DNA of 26,440 nt from Ettlia oleoabundans. Its lineage: Eukaryota; Chlorophyta; Chlorophyceae; Chlamydomonadales. The position numbers were made by a program, and so were the translations under genes. Location: the NCBI GenBank assembly GCA_019693395.1, contig JAAMXP010000699.1:1-26440 (forward strand), given 5' to 3'. Position 1 is the stretch's first letter. Every line of letters begins with the position of its first letter. Under the pieces are notes generated by a model. The model ran no database searches. It was given only the letters and a program-made list of their open reading frames with translations, and had not been told where the DNA came from. Below, one piece after another: positions 1 to 9,784 of the stretch.

Positions 1-7
1 CCCCCAC

Positions 8-60
8 CACCACACACACACAATTACACCCACAACACAAACACATGCACACACACACAG
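8..60. repeat. CA-rich microsatellite-like tract
   Basis: Imperfect CA/ACAC repeats fill most of the first 60 bases. They lie in an intron of the organellar DNA polymerase gene, just downstream of the exon ending at 87, and read as GT repeats on the transcribed strand. Confidence 0.8.
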
Positions 61-86
61 TGCCCCGAGGCCTGGGTTGCACCCAC

Positions 87-1881
87 TTGAGAGTGCCTCC
101 AGCGAGTATCCGCCCCTGCCCTGCCGCGACGAGTCCCAGAGGCGCGCCATGTGCATGGTGTCCCCGGCAAACCCGCGCATGGTGAGGCCCAGCTGCTCCA
201 TCACGTGCCGGTCAAAGCTGTAGTTGTGCCACACCTGTGGCGTGCAAGGGCATCAACACAGAGAGGTCAGGCTGGTAAGTGGGCTTTGAGGTGTCTGATG
301 AGCAGCAAAAAAAATAAAGTCTGCACCATTTCTTTTAAAACTCACACGACCTTTCTGCCTGTTTATACCAAAGTGTTACCGTAGCTTCTCCCGTCTGACA
401 CACCATTGGAGCAACTGCCCTTTGCCATGCTCTGCATCCCCTCACCTTCTTGTGCTGCTGTGACTCCCAGAAGGGGCGGAAGGCCTCCACAATAGCCTTG
501 GCCTCATCAGTTCTCGCCTCGTCGCCATCCAGCCACGTGTCAACCCAGAGCATGGTGCGGTGAGGGCCCCCTTCCGCTGGCGCCTCCTCCCCCCAGTGCA
601 CGTGGGGGCCCGCATAGACTGAGAAGCAGATGACCTTGCCATGGCAGCAAGGTGAGTGAGAGCTGCATGGCAGTGAGGTGGGTGGCTAAGGGTTGGCCTA
701 GCAGCAGCACAATCATGACCCTCCACTTCTGTCACCTGTCATCCTACCTGTCAACCATGAGCCAACTCAACAGTTCCAAACTAAGCCCATCAGTCCCCGG
801 CCCACAACAGCACCTAACAGCTACCGCCCACCCACCAGCCCAGCGACCTGCGGCCCCCAGCCGCCCCTCCGCCGCCCCCACCCCACCCCACCCCATCCCA
901 TCCACGCAACCCCACCCCGCCCCCCACACACACGCGCGCACGCGCCTGACATCAATGTCCATGACCTCCGTGTCGCAGGCAAACACAGCATCAGCCATGC
1001 CCATCAGCTGATGCACCGCTGCACGCGCCGCAGACAGCGTGTTTACCACATGCACGTCCAGGGGCAGCTCGTTTGGGAACACAGACGCGATGGCCTCCTC
1101 GCTCACATCCCCAGCCTCGCTGCCATCACTGCCGCCGCTGGTTGCTGACTGCTGCTCCCAAATGGTGGAAAGTTCTACTGCTGCCACTGCTGCTGCTTGT
1201 TGGGCGGCTAACTGCGAGGCCAAGGCTGCATGGTGACCGCCTCCAGTACCTCCGGAACCCGCATGCTGGTGGGTGGGTGGGGCTGCGCCTGAATGCGGCT
1301 GAATTGAGGCACCGTTGCTGCTGCTGCTGGCGCCATTCAAACCGGAGCTAGTGCTACTGCTGCTGCTGGTGGTGGAATCCACAGAGCTGGCATATGGTTG
1401 CGGTGCGTGCTGCTGCTGGGCTGAATGTGTGCCGGATGCCCAAGAGCCCACCACCCAAGTGGGCCTTGACACACCGCCGTTCAACTGCAGCTGTGACTGC
1501 GGCTGTTGTTGCCACAAGCTGTGCTGCTGTGATGCAACCATGCTCTGATGCTGGAAGCTGAGTGCATCTCCTGCGCCGGGTATCCGCCTCACGAGCTCAT
1601 CGCGGGCCTTGCTCCTCTGCCTGCTACGTGAACGCTCAGCTGCCGACGTCGACTTGGGGGCATGCTGGAAGGTGGACACACCGCTGCAACGCAGAGCAAG
1701 GGTGCTTCCATCACGTGCAGAGTACACTCAATTGATTGAAGCAGACCAGATAGGGACAAGGTACCAAAGCATCAGGCGTCCAGCGGACGCAGCGGCGGTA
1801 GCGCACTGCCAGCAGGCCGCACCTGGCATAGGGCGCCTGAGCCACAATCGCATGCAGCCTCGACAGTGCCCGCCGCCTCAT
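87..1881 (-). CDS. POP: Plant-type organellar DNA polymerase (family A, POLI/POP), 5' part with 3'-5' exonuclease domain; 3' end outside window
   Basis: Family-A polymerase that replicates and repairs plastid and/or mitochondrial DNA in plants and algae. Proposed exons in coding order: 1881-1765, 1664-946, 662-446, 234-87; the gene continues past the left edge. Residues 1-39 start MRRRALSRLHAIVAQ and are Arg-rich like an organelle targeting peptide. Residues 40-230 are Ser/Gln/Ala-rich linker. The exonuclease domain follows: Exo I is ACDTEVMDIDV (Asp270, Glu272), then GKVICFSVYAG and LWVDTWLDGD, then Exo II VWHNYSFDRHV, then DTMHMARLWDSSR and GGYSLEAL. This order matches plant organellar polymerases. 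The polymerase palm and fingers are not in the window. Exons 2-4 are secure. The first exon and its ATG at 1881 are less sure, chosen because the exon 2 frame has no suitable upstream Met. The exon 2 to 3 intron needs a GC donor at 945 to restore the family spacing after DIDV. Confidence 0.85.
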
Positions 1882-2233
1882 TCGGCTGGTGGTCTGCTGC
1901 TGCGGCGGCAGAAAAGAGGGGCCTTTGCTGCCATGTAGCGGCAGGCTGCTACTAGGCTGCGTTGCAAGTGGGTGTGAATGTATCGTTGTTGACAGGTGGT
2001 TGATGCGTACGGAGCCTTGCTTGGACATGCTGCTACTACCGAGGAGCCCCCATATGCAGCTCAGCAAGCAGCCGCCGCCTTGCGCCGTGTGTCGTGGAGT
2101 GCAAGATTGCGCTGCATGTGCAAGCACGCGCTGTTCAGTCCGACGATTCAAGCCCAGTTGGCACTTGTTTGTACTGCCCAATGCCCAACTTTTTGCAGCC
2201 GGCCTTGCTCCCTTGGCCTTGATCGCTTGGCGT
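1882..2233. promoter_or_regulatory. Divergent spacer between DNA polymerase and QSOX genes
   Basis: About 350 bases separate the two proposed start codons, which face away from each other. The stretch must hold both 5' leaders and promoters. I see no clear TATA box or other defined element. The plus-strand open frame running through here into QSOX has no family features upstream of the Met at 2234. Confidence 0.45.
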
Positions 2234-5200
2234 ATGCGTAGATCTGGTGTTTTACTTGTGCTTTTCCTGGGCCTGCGCGCCCTATGTGGGGCTCGGGCCC
2301 AGGAGAAGCCTGGGCTGCTGGAGCTGACGGCGGACTCCTTCGTGTCCACGTTCAAGGAGTTGCCCGAGGACAGATGGGTATTGCTGGAGTTTTATGCACA
2401 TTGGTAAGTGAGCCGGCTCGTGGGACGCGTTGTGTCTTCCCCGCCGCCCTTCACCCCCCACCCCGCCGCCTCTGGGTCCTCACATTTGCGTTGGTGCTGC
2501 AGGTGTCCCGCGTGCCAGCGCTTCCAGCCTGAGTATGAGAAAGTTGCAGCTTTCTTTGCCGAGCGTGGGGAGAAGGAGCCCATCATCACCGTGGCTCGGC
2601 TGGACTGCGCTAATCACGTGAGCACCCAGTTGGACGTCAGGGCTGGTTCAATTACGCACCCCTCCCTGCCCTGTATGGGAAATTGCAGGAACAGGCTGAT
2701 GGAGGCACATTAGAATGGTGCATCCTGTGTTCGTGCAGTAACTCAATTGTGGCAACAGCGTAGCCTGCTTCCGGGCACCCCCTCCTGCCAACCGCCGCTT
2801 GTCTGCAAGCACCCAGCTTTCAAACTTCTACTAGTGCCATGCAGGGGGACTTGTGCAGCACCTTTAAAGTAACCGGTTACCCCACCATGAAGCTGGGCAC
2901 AGCAGCTGATGTGGCAGCGTTAGCTGTGGAAAAGCCGGTCAACGTGCAGCCAGCCTCTCGCCATGCCGACGCCGTCATCGCCTTTGTTGCCAAGCATCTG
3001 GACGTGTAAGTAGAACATGCACAACACGTGAGCTTGATCCATGGACCATCGTTCATGTTGTCGGCAAGCTGGTGCGGCTTACATTGGTGGCGGGGTGGCA
3101 GTTGTGATGGGCAGGGGCACCCGCTGTCACTTCTAGGCGCACATGTGTGCAATCCTTGCCCAGGCCTTGTATGAATGTGGGGTTCCCATATGGTCTCTTC
3201 ACTGCAGTGTTTAGATATTGAACATCGCCACTTGCCGTGGGTTTTGCCTGCAGCACGTTCGAGACTGCATCGAGCAGCGGCAGCAGCACCAGTGGCGGCG
3301 ATGCAATCTCCCCAAGCAGCAGCGGCAGCAGCAACTCGCGCAAACTGAACCCTGGTGGTGGCAGCCGCAAGATTAATCCTGGCGGCATCCGTGCTGGGGC
3401 AGGAGGCGCGGAGGCTGACTCGTTTGAAAGTCATGAGCACGCCACAGGGGCGGCTGATGCTGGCGGCAGGGGCACTGGCAGCGCAGGAGCGGTGGGGCAC
3501 CTGCCAGGTGGTGCTGATTTGAGCGACATCGAGGGTGCGACAGTCAAGTCCTGGCAGTATATTGTGGCCTCCCCACTGCTGCTCAAGGGCGCGGAGGCAC
3601 GGCAAGGGCTCAAGGACTGGGTGGGGCTGCTGGCCGACAATCACCCAGTGAACAGGTGGGCCATGGCACGGGTGGGTGGGTGAATGGGTGGTGGATCGTG
3701 CGCTTGAGGGCATTATCAAACAGCAACCCTGTATACTTTCTTTGGATCAGCTGCTCTCTGTGTATTAGGCAGGTAGCATGTGCCGCCAGTGGATACCAGC
3801 CCATTGCAAGCCTGGGCACCCAGCTTGCTCATCCTGGTAAGCCGTCCATTGCTTGTGCAGGTGCCGCACAGGAGCTGAGCGTGTGCGTGAGGCGTTGGAG
3901 GAGCTGTGGCCTGATGACCAGGACCAACCCATTGGGGGGCTTGGGGGCCTACACATCTGCCCCGGCAGCACATTCAAAGTGCGGGCTGTGCATCTGCAGT
4001 ACACATGCAGCATGCTGGCCGCTGCACCCTGCCCTGGTTTGTCCACCTGAGTGCTTGGCTGTGCTCTTCTCCAATTGAGCGTGATTGTGTTCACGCCTGT
4101 CTCGGTCATCATGTAAACGTCGGCGACGTTGGTTCTTCGACCATGTTCCGGTACTCCTTTGCCCACCTGCCCACCTGTGTTGCAGGGTTGGCGCAGCTGC
4201 CGTGGCTCCTCCCCAGAGACTCGTGGCTACACCTGCGCCCTGTGGCAGCTGCTGCACACACTGGCCAGCCGGCTGCCGGAGACGGAGAACTCCGGTGCGG
4301 TGTGGCTGGCGGCGGTCAAGGGCTTTGTGGGCAGCTACTTCCAGTGCACGGACTGTGCCAAGCACTTCATGGCGCATGCAGCAGGGGAGCAGGCATTGGC
4401 AGTGGCTGACAAGCGCAGCGCTTGCCTTTGGATCTGGCGCACACACAACATTGTGAGTGAGACCATCAGGGGCAGCAAGGGTGTAAGGGGACTCAGTTGG
4501 GGCTAGGGGCAAAGGACCCTAAAGCATGAGCGGGGGGGTAGGCGGCTGTGCCCGCTCATCTCCCCTCACCTTGAGGAGCATTACGCATGGACTCTCGCAA
4601 CTGGCTGCTCTCAAGTTGTGCTCAATGGCCTCCTCTCCCTTCTCGACCTCTGTACGCTCTGCTCGCTACCCTGCCCTTTATGGCTGACTTGAGGAAATGT
4701 GCTGTGTGAGATCCTGTCTGCCGCAGGTGAATCGCCGGCTGGTGGCTGAGGACAAGCCAGCAGATCCCGGATCACACATCCAATTCCCCCCGGCAAGCCT
4801 GTGCCCCCAATGCAGGTGGGTGCAAATATCAAGGCACAGAGTTGCTCCACGTTACAGCCGAGGCGGCAGGCAGCGTCCATACTGGTTGGGGCTGTGTTGC
4901 CCTAGAAACCACGGTTATAGGTTGTGATGCACATAATAGCAAGAAATCACACTTGCATGTGCCTTGTTGCGCCTGTTGCAGGGTTTCTAGCAGCCACATT
5001 GCCACCGGAGACGACGCTGTATCCTGGGACGAAGATGAGGTGTACAAGTTCCTGCTGGCTTACTACAGCGGCAACCAGCCAGAAGCGATGGAGGCTGGTG
5101 GCGGGCTGCGTGCGCGACGTTCTGGCTGGAGCGATGCAGCGCTGCTGGTGGTTCTGGTTGGGGGTTGCGTGTACGTGGTGTTGCGGCGCAGCACGCAGTA

Positions 5201-5234
5201 CGGCCTCAGGAAGGTTGAGTCCAGGAGCCTCTGA
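2234..5234 (+). CDS. QSOX: Quiescin sulfhydryl oxidase (QSOX): thioredoxin plus Erv domains, C-terminal membrane anchor
   Basis: Makes disulfide bonds in secretory-pathway proteins and passes electrons through FAD to oxygen. Eight exons: 2234-2403, 2503-2617, 2845-3005, 3254-3655, 3861-3978, 4186-4452, 4727-4815, 4982-5234 (524 aa); all phases agree. Residues 1-23 are a signal peptide (MRRSGVLLVLFLGLRALCG). The thioredoxin domain has WCPACQRFQPEY (Cys58, Cys61), split by intron 1, and a TGYPTMKL strand. A Ser/Gly/Asn-rich linker lies in exon 4. The Erv part has GWRSCRGSSPETRGYTCALW, then YFQCTDCAKHF (Cys376/Cys379, the FAD-proximal CxxC), WRTHNIVNRRL, and a last CPQC (Cys437/Cys440). One hydrophobic segment near the end (ALLVVLVGGCVYVVL) followed by Arg residues fits a membrane anchor. 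As in plant QSOX, only one thioredoxin domain is seen. Start choice rests on the signal peptide. Confidence 0.93.
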
Positions 5235-5542
5235 CCATGGCCCCCTCCCCGCTGACTGCCTTGGGATCAACGCAACAGCGAACGAACCCTGCCTGTCCTT
5301 GCTGTATTTGGCATTTAACACGTTTTTTTTTTTCAATATAGCTGCAGTAAAGTCCCCTTGCAGGAGCACACAGCAAATCGCACTGTTACCACCACTACTA
5401 GTGCTACTTCAACCTTGCAGCTCACAGAGTCAGGCTGTCAGTTCCTTGCTGCTCCCTACTTTGGTGCCATGCCTTATTGGTTGATGAACTCGGTTTCAAC
5501 TTCTTCCCTCAGACGGGGCGGGCCGGGGCAGGTGGCGTACTC
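5235..5542. other. Convergent spacer between QSOX and DA1 3' ends
   Basis: About 308 bases between two converging stop codons, holding both 3' UTRs. It contains a short T-run near 5324-5334. I found no TGTAA on either strand here, so the polyadenylation sites are unassigned. Confidence 0.4.
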
Positions 5543-8402
5543 TTATGCCGGGAAGGCCCCCATGCGCCGCACATGGGCTAGCAACGCTGGCAGGCCGTGT
5601 GTCTGGAAGGCGTCGTGAGCCATTCTAAAGCCCTCCCCGTAGCTGCATGCATGGGTAAAACAAAGGAAGACGATGATTGCTGCAACTCAGGAGCAATAAA
5701 GGCAGTACCGCTGGCATTGACCGAAACCAGATTCCACCTTGAACCACTCGCAGCCGTCCCAACATGCCAGGTTGATTGGCCGGGCACATGATAGCAGCAC
5801 ACAGGCAGGCACAACGCCTGCTCCCTTGCCAGTACAACATGTGTTCTCCCGCTATCTCACGTCTCTGATGTGTCGCTGCGTATTTGGTGCCCCAGGAAGG
5901 CGGCCAGCCGCTCCTCAAACTCATCCTTGAACCCAGTCTGCACGGGGAGAAGTGGGATGGAGAGTAAGGCAAGCACGTTTACTTTTGTAAGGAGTGCAAG
6001 AGGGACAAGCAGGACGAGGCAAACGAGTTGGAGTTGCACGGGCATAGCATGTCCCAAACACTTGGCATTTCATTTGCCAGCATGCTGGTGTGTGCAGCTG
6101 GTATTGAAGAGCGCTGTCTCAATGCAGCGGCGATGGGGCAGGAGCCCGAGGACATGGAACAAATGGGAGGAGGTGTGTGCTTGTGTGAACGTGATTCACC
6201 CCACCTGCGACTGCTGCGCCTCCAGCCACAGGTATGACATGAGCTGGCACAGCCCCTCCTCCACTTGCTCCGGCAGGTGCTGGTGTGATGTGAAGCCACT
6301 CATGCGCAGGTAGGCGTGCATGCACTCGTGCGCAAGGATGGTGCCCGTCAGCAGACGGGGCAAGCCGTAGATAACCTGCATGTGGGTGGGGGGTGGGGGG
6401 TGGGGGGGGTCTACCCGCACACGCGCCTGAGAAACATGTGCCAGCACACTTTAAGCTGCAGAACCCAGTTCCACAGTCACATGCCGTGATGCATATCCTG
6501 GGTATCCCTGCGCCGCGCCCACTACCACCATACATGCACCCGAAGCAAGTCCGTTTCTTACAAGTTAACCGTGGTCTCAACCCCCCCTTCCACACGCACC
6601 AGGATGCCTGTGACCTCACAGCGCGTGGGCCCCACCCGCACCGCCTGCCGCTGTACGGCAAAGGGGTTGCCGCCGGGGATGCGCAGGATGGTGCGTATGC
6701 CCGTATACTCCTCGGTGAGAGTGAGGCCTGTGGGCAGGCAGGTGGGGCAGCAGGTGGGTACCCGGGTACCAGGTGAAGTGGTGGGAAGTGGGTCAACTTG
6801 GGACTGTCTGACAGGCGGGCAGGCAGGCAGACAATCAGGTGAAGACTGGGTGAGGGGACGGGCAGGCAGGCGGGCACATAGGCGAGCGTAGGCAAAGAGG
6901 CAGCGCCCCACATGCCAATACGCAACAAACAACAAAGTTGCAACGATAGGTTCATTGCAGGCCAGCAGGCGCACCAGCATATCGCTCTCATGCTATTCAT
7001 AGCATGTTCCAGTACGCAGCAGCAGCCCACCCAACCTCTCATGCAACCCATGATCATGCACCTCCTGCCTGCTGCCTCGCAATGCCCACGCACCCACGCA
7101 CCCCGTATGTGGAACACAGGCCCATCACCCCGCCCCTTGCCATGCGTCTCGGCCCCTTCCGCCTCGTTCAATGCGCCGCTGTCCACCAGCATCATGGGGG
7201 GGACTGAGGGCAGTGGCATGCCCATGTTGGCATAGAAGCTGCAGGGAGGCAACAATGTGCAATGTGTTGTGTGGGGGTGGGGGGGGGGGGGGGGCCCCAA
7301 GTGCGGGGCTGCAATGGCGAGTCAATGGAGTGGGTGCAGAAGGATGCGACAGGGGAGTGCAGAGCAGGACATGTGGGTTACGCTTGGGCATACACAGACA
7401 GGGTTGAGATAGGCAGCCGCAAAGAGGAAGCAAGGCACAAAATCCCAGCAGCACACAAGCCCAGTGCAAGGCACTTCCCACAACAACCAAGCGCTGCCCC
7501 CACCTCAGCACGTTTTGCCACAGCGGCTGCGCGTCCCTCGTGTCTGTGGTGATGGTGCCAATGCACTGCAAGCACAGCTGGCGCCCGTCCTCCAGCTCGG
7601 CCCAGGAGTCAGCCTCACTCTGTGGCTGCACCCGCTCGCAGGCGGTGCAGCGTGGGGTGCCGTCATGGGCGTGGTGGGGGCAGAAGCGCTGCCGCCAGAA
7701 GGGCACCTCCGACCACACCACCCGACGTTGGCTGGCCTGAAGCTGAAAAACGTGAGGCAGGCAGGCAGGCATGGCCACCAGCATGTGTGAATGGCATATG
7801 TGAAATGGAGGTGCAGGGACTGCTGACGCAAGCAGCAGCAACGCACGATCTGCTGTCACGTATGCCTGGCTCAGTCAATGCCTCAACCACCCATCCGATG
7901 GTGTGAGTCACACCGCTTACAACCCCAGTGCAGCAAGTACTCACTTCTTCTGGGCAGAACTCGCCGCACACGTCACACTTGGGATGGAACCTGGCCTTGT
8001 AGCAGTCAACGTGGTACACCCCCCCCTCACGTGCGCAAAAGGGCACCCCGCCACGGTCCCCAATGGATCGCGAGCAGTGCGCGCACACCAGGCAGCCCAG
8101 GTGCCAGTTGCGCCCCAGGGCTGAGATGTAAGGGCTGCGAGGGCCCAGCAGCCCAAATAGGGAGCCGCCGCAGCCGCCGCAGCGCGAAGAGTCGACGGGC
8201 GGGGCTGGAGCGGGCACGGGCGGAGGTGGGGGTGCAGGGAAAGCAGCTGCCGGCGATTGGGGGCGTGCTGCTAGCGCAGCTGCTGTTGGCGGGCTTGCAG
8301 GTGGGGTTGGGGAGCCAATTGGGGGCCTGCCAGCTGCCGCGGCCGCCGCTGTTGTGGCGGCGAGGTTAGCACCAAGGGGGCCTGTGGCTGCCGAGTGCAC
8401 CG

Positions 8403-8436
<34 letters not shown>

Positions 8437-9303
8437 CTGTTGGTGCTGCTGCTGCTCCTCAAGATCAAACTGCCGCTGCAGCGCCTGCGCTAGAGCCTCA
8501 TCCTCTGACAGGTGAAGAGGCTGCTGGGGCTGCTGCTGTGAGTGCCAGCCAGGGTTACGTCCTGGCTGCCATGGATGCAGGCCTGGTGCGTAAGGAGAAG
8601 GGTAGGGGGCCTGCGGCTGGTATGGCTGCGGTGGCTGCTGGCAGGAGGATGGCGGCTGGTAGTAGGGCTGCTGCTGCGATTGGTTTTGGGGCCCCACCAT
8701 GCGTTTCAGCCCCTGCAGCAAGTGCGAGCTGCCGCTGCTGATGCGCTGCACAGCCCCTGCAGACGCCACTCGCAGGCTGTCCACCAAATTGCCCGACCCG
8801 CTACCGCTACCGCTACCACTAGCGCTACCGCCACCACTGCTGCTGCAGTGGCTTTCAGCGTTGTTACCCCCAACACTGATGCTGGCTACAGGTGGGGGAG
8901 TGTGGTTGGGGCTGCTAGCAGCGCCAGCAGCCCCACTTGTGCGGGTGGGAGCAGCGCCATTTGCTGTTGGGACCTGCTGGCTTTGGGCTTGACCATGCTG
9001 CTGCCGTGCCGCCTCAGCGTATTCAGCCTCCTGCAGGTCCCTGGCTTGTGGCAGCCGTTAAGACTGCTACTATGAGGTGTGCCACACAACCAGGCCACAC
9101 AGCATTAACATGTGCTGAACTCATACACGACGCACAACACACACGTGAGCGCTTGCCTGCAGTGCGCGGGCCAACCGCTCATCCTCTTCACTGGCGGCAG
9201 CGGGTGCCGAGTCAGTCAAGCTCAGTGCCAGGGCAATCTGCATCTGCTCCTGCTCATCCAGCTCCAGAGAGTGCACAGGGTGGGCGGGGCGGGACTCCGC
9301 CAT
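5543..9303 (-). CDS. DA1: DA1-like ubiquitin-activated peptidase (UIM - low complexity - LIM - HExxH peptidase)
   Basis: DA1 proteins bind ubiquitin through UIMs and cleave growth regulators with a zinc peptidase domain; in plants they limit organ size. Eight exons in coding order: 9303-9145, 9030-7945, 7742-7504, 7238-7129, 6727-6600, 6375-6205, 5937-5861, 5642-5543 (689 aa); phases agree. UIM 1 is [13 protein letters not shown] and UIM 2 is [13 protein letters not shown]. Residues 54-330 are Gly/Ser/Pro/Gln-rich with a ten-Gln run. The LIM domain (about 337-415) starts [10 protein letters not shown] and has [11 protein letters not shown] and [11 protein letters not shown] second Cys/His-rich part follows, with [18 protein letters not shown], then [12 protein letters not shown]. 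The peptidase has [20 protein letters not shown] (His590, Glu591, His594) and VEEGLCQ. The C terminus [19 protein letters not shown] matches the family's last helix. The exon 1 donor is ambiguous (GC at 9157 or GT at 9144, both phase 0); GT is preferred because it completes UIM 2. Confidence 0.92.
6382..6409. repeat. G-rich tract in DA1 intron
   Basis: Runs of 3-9 G separated by single T on the plus strand, inside the DA1 intron just upstream (in transcript sense) of exon 6. It reads as a C-rich tract in the pre-mRNA. It could form a G-quadruplex in the DNA plus strand. Confidence 0.7.
7272..7294. repeat. Poly-G tract (16 consecutive G)
   Basis: Gs at 7273-7277 followed by a pure run at 7279-7294, inside the DA1 intron between exons 3 and 4. 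In the pre-mRNA this is a C-run about 40 bases upstream of the exon 4 acceptor. Confidence 0.85.
8404..8433. repeat. (CTG)10 trinucleotide repeat encoding poly-Gln in DA1
   Basis: Ten perfect CTG units on the plus strand, read on the minus strand as ten CAG codons (Gln). The flanks are also Gln-rich, so the DA1 linker carries a poly-Gln block between the UIMs and the LIM domain. Confidence 0.95.
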
Positions 9304-9784
9304 CTCCCCTCTGGTACTGTACCTTGCTACGCCACTTGCACGCCTCTTACACTCCAATCTTTGCACGAGTAGTGGGCAGGATCCAGAGCTGCGCGACTTA
9401 AGGTTGCAACAATCAGGGGCTTCATTTAGGACGACCGGATGGCGGCACTCCGGCGGAACCGGCACAGGCGGTAGCAGTGTGGCGCAGCCCCAGAGCAGGA
9501 GCGTGTTGGCTACCTAGCGCGCGTCAATAATATGATCAAGGAAATGTAGCACCAACAAGTGGCCAGCTCTGTTGGGAGATAAGCAGACGGGAGTGAAACT
9601 TTTCCAGGTGGTCACTATACGCGAGGTGACGAGGCCGTGATATGAATATGAGCATCGGGTTACCGAATAACCCGGCAGATCGCCCATCATTGCATTGCAA
9701 ATGCTGACCTGGCGGGGAGCAGAACTCCCTGGAAGGCATCCAAGGCTCCGCATACTGCTTGGTCAATATTCGAAGCGTTTAGAC
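9304..9784. promoter_or_regulatory. Divergent spacer between DA1 and ZNHIT2 genes
   Basis: About 480 bases between opposed start codons; presumed to hold both promoters and 5' UTRs. At 9656-9674 there is a perfect 7-bp inverted repeat with a 5-base loop (arms CGGGTTA and TAACCCG). No other defined motif was recognised. Confidence 0.45.

Noticed and set aside
744..1727. Single long minus-strand open frame read as one protein of 327 residues
   Set aside because: It starts at a GTG, and after the Exo I motif at 946 it runs into Gly/Trp-rich intron translation. Family spacing is restored only by splicing.
6119..7300. Minus-strand open frame of 393 codons
   Set aside because: It joins parts of three DA1 exons with intron sequence in other frames; only the spliced product matches DA1.
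9656..9674. Small inverted repeat as an operator or terminator
   Set aside because: Seven pairs in a nuclear spacer are not enough to claim a function; it is only noted within the spacer entry.
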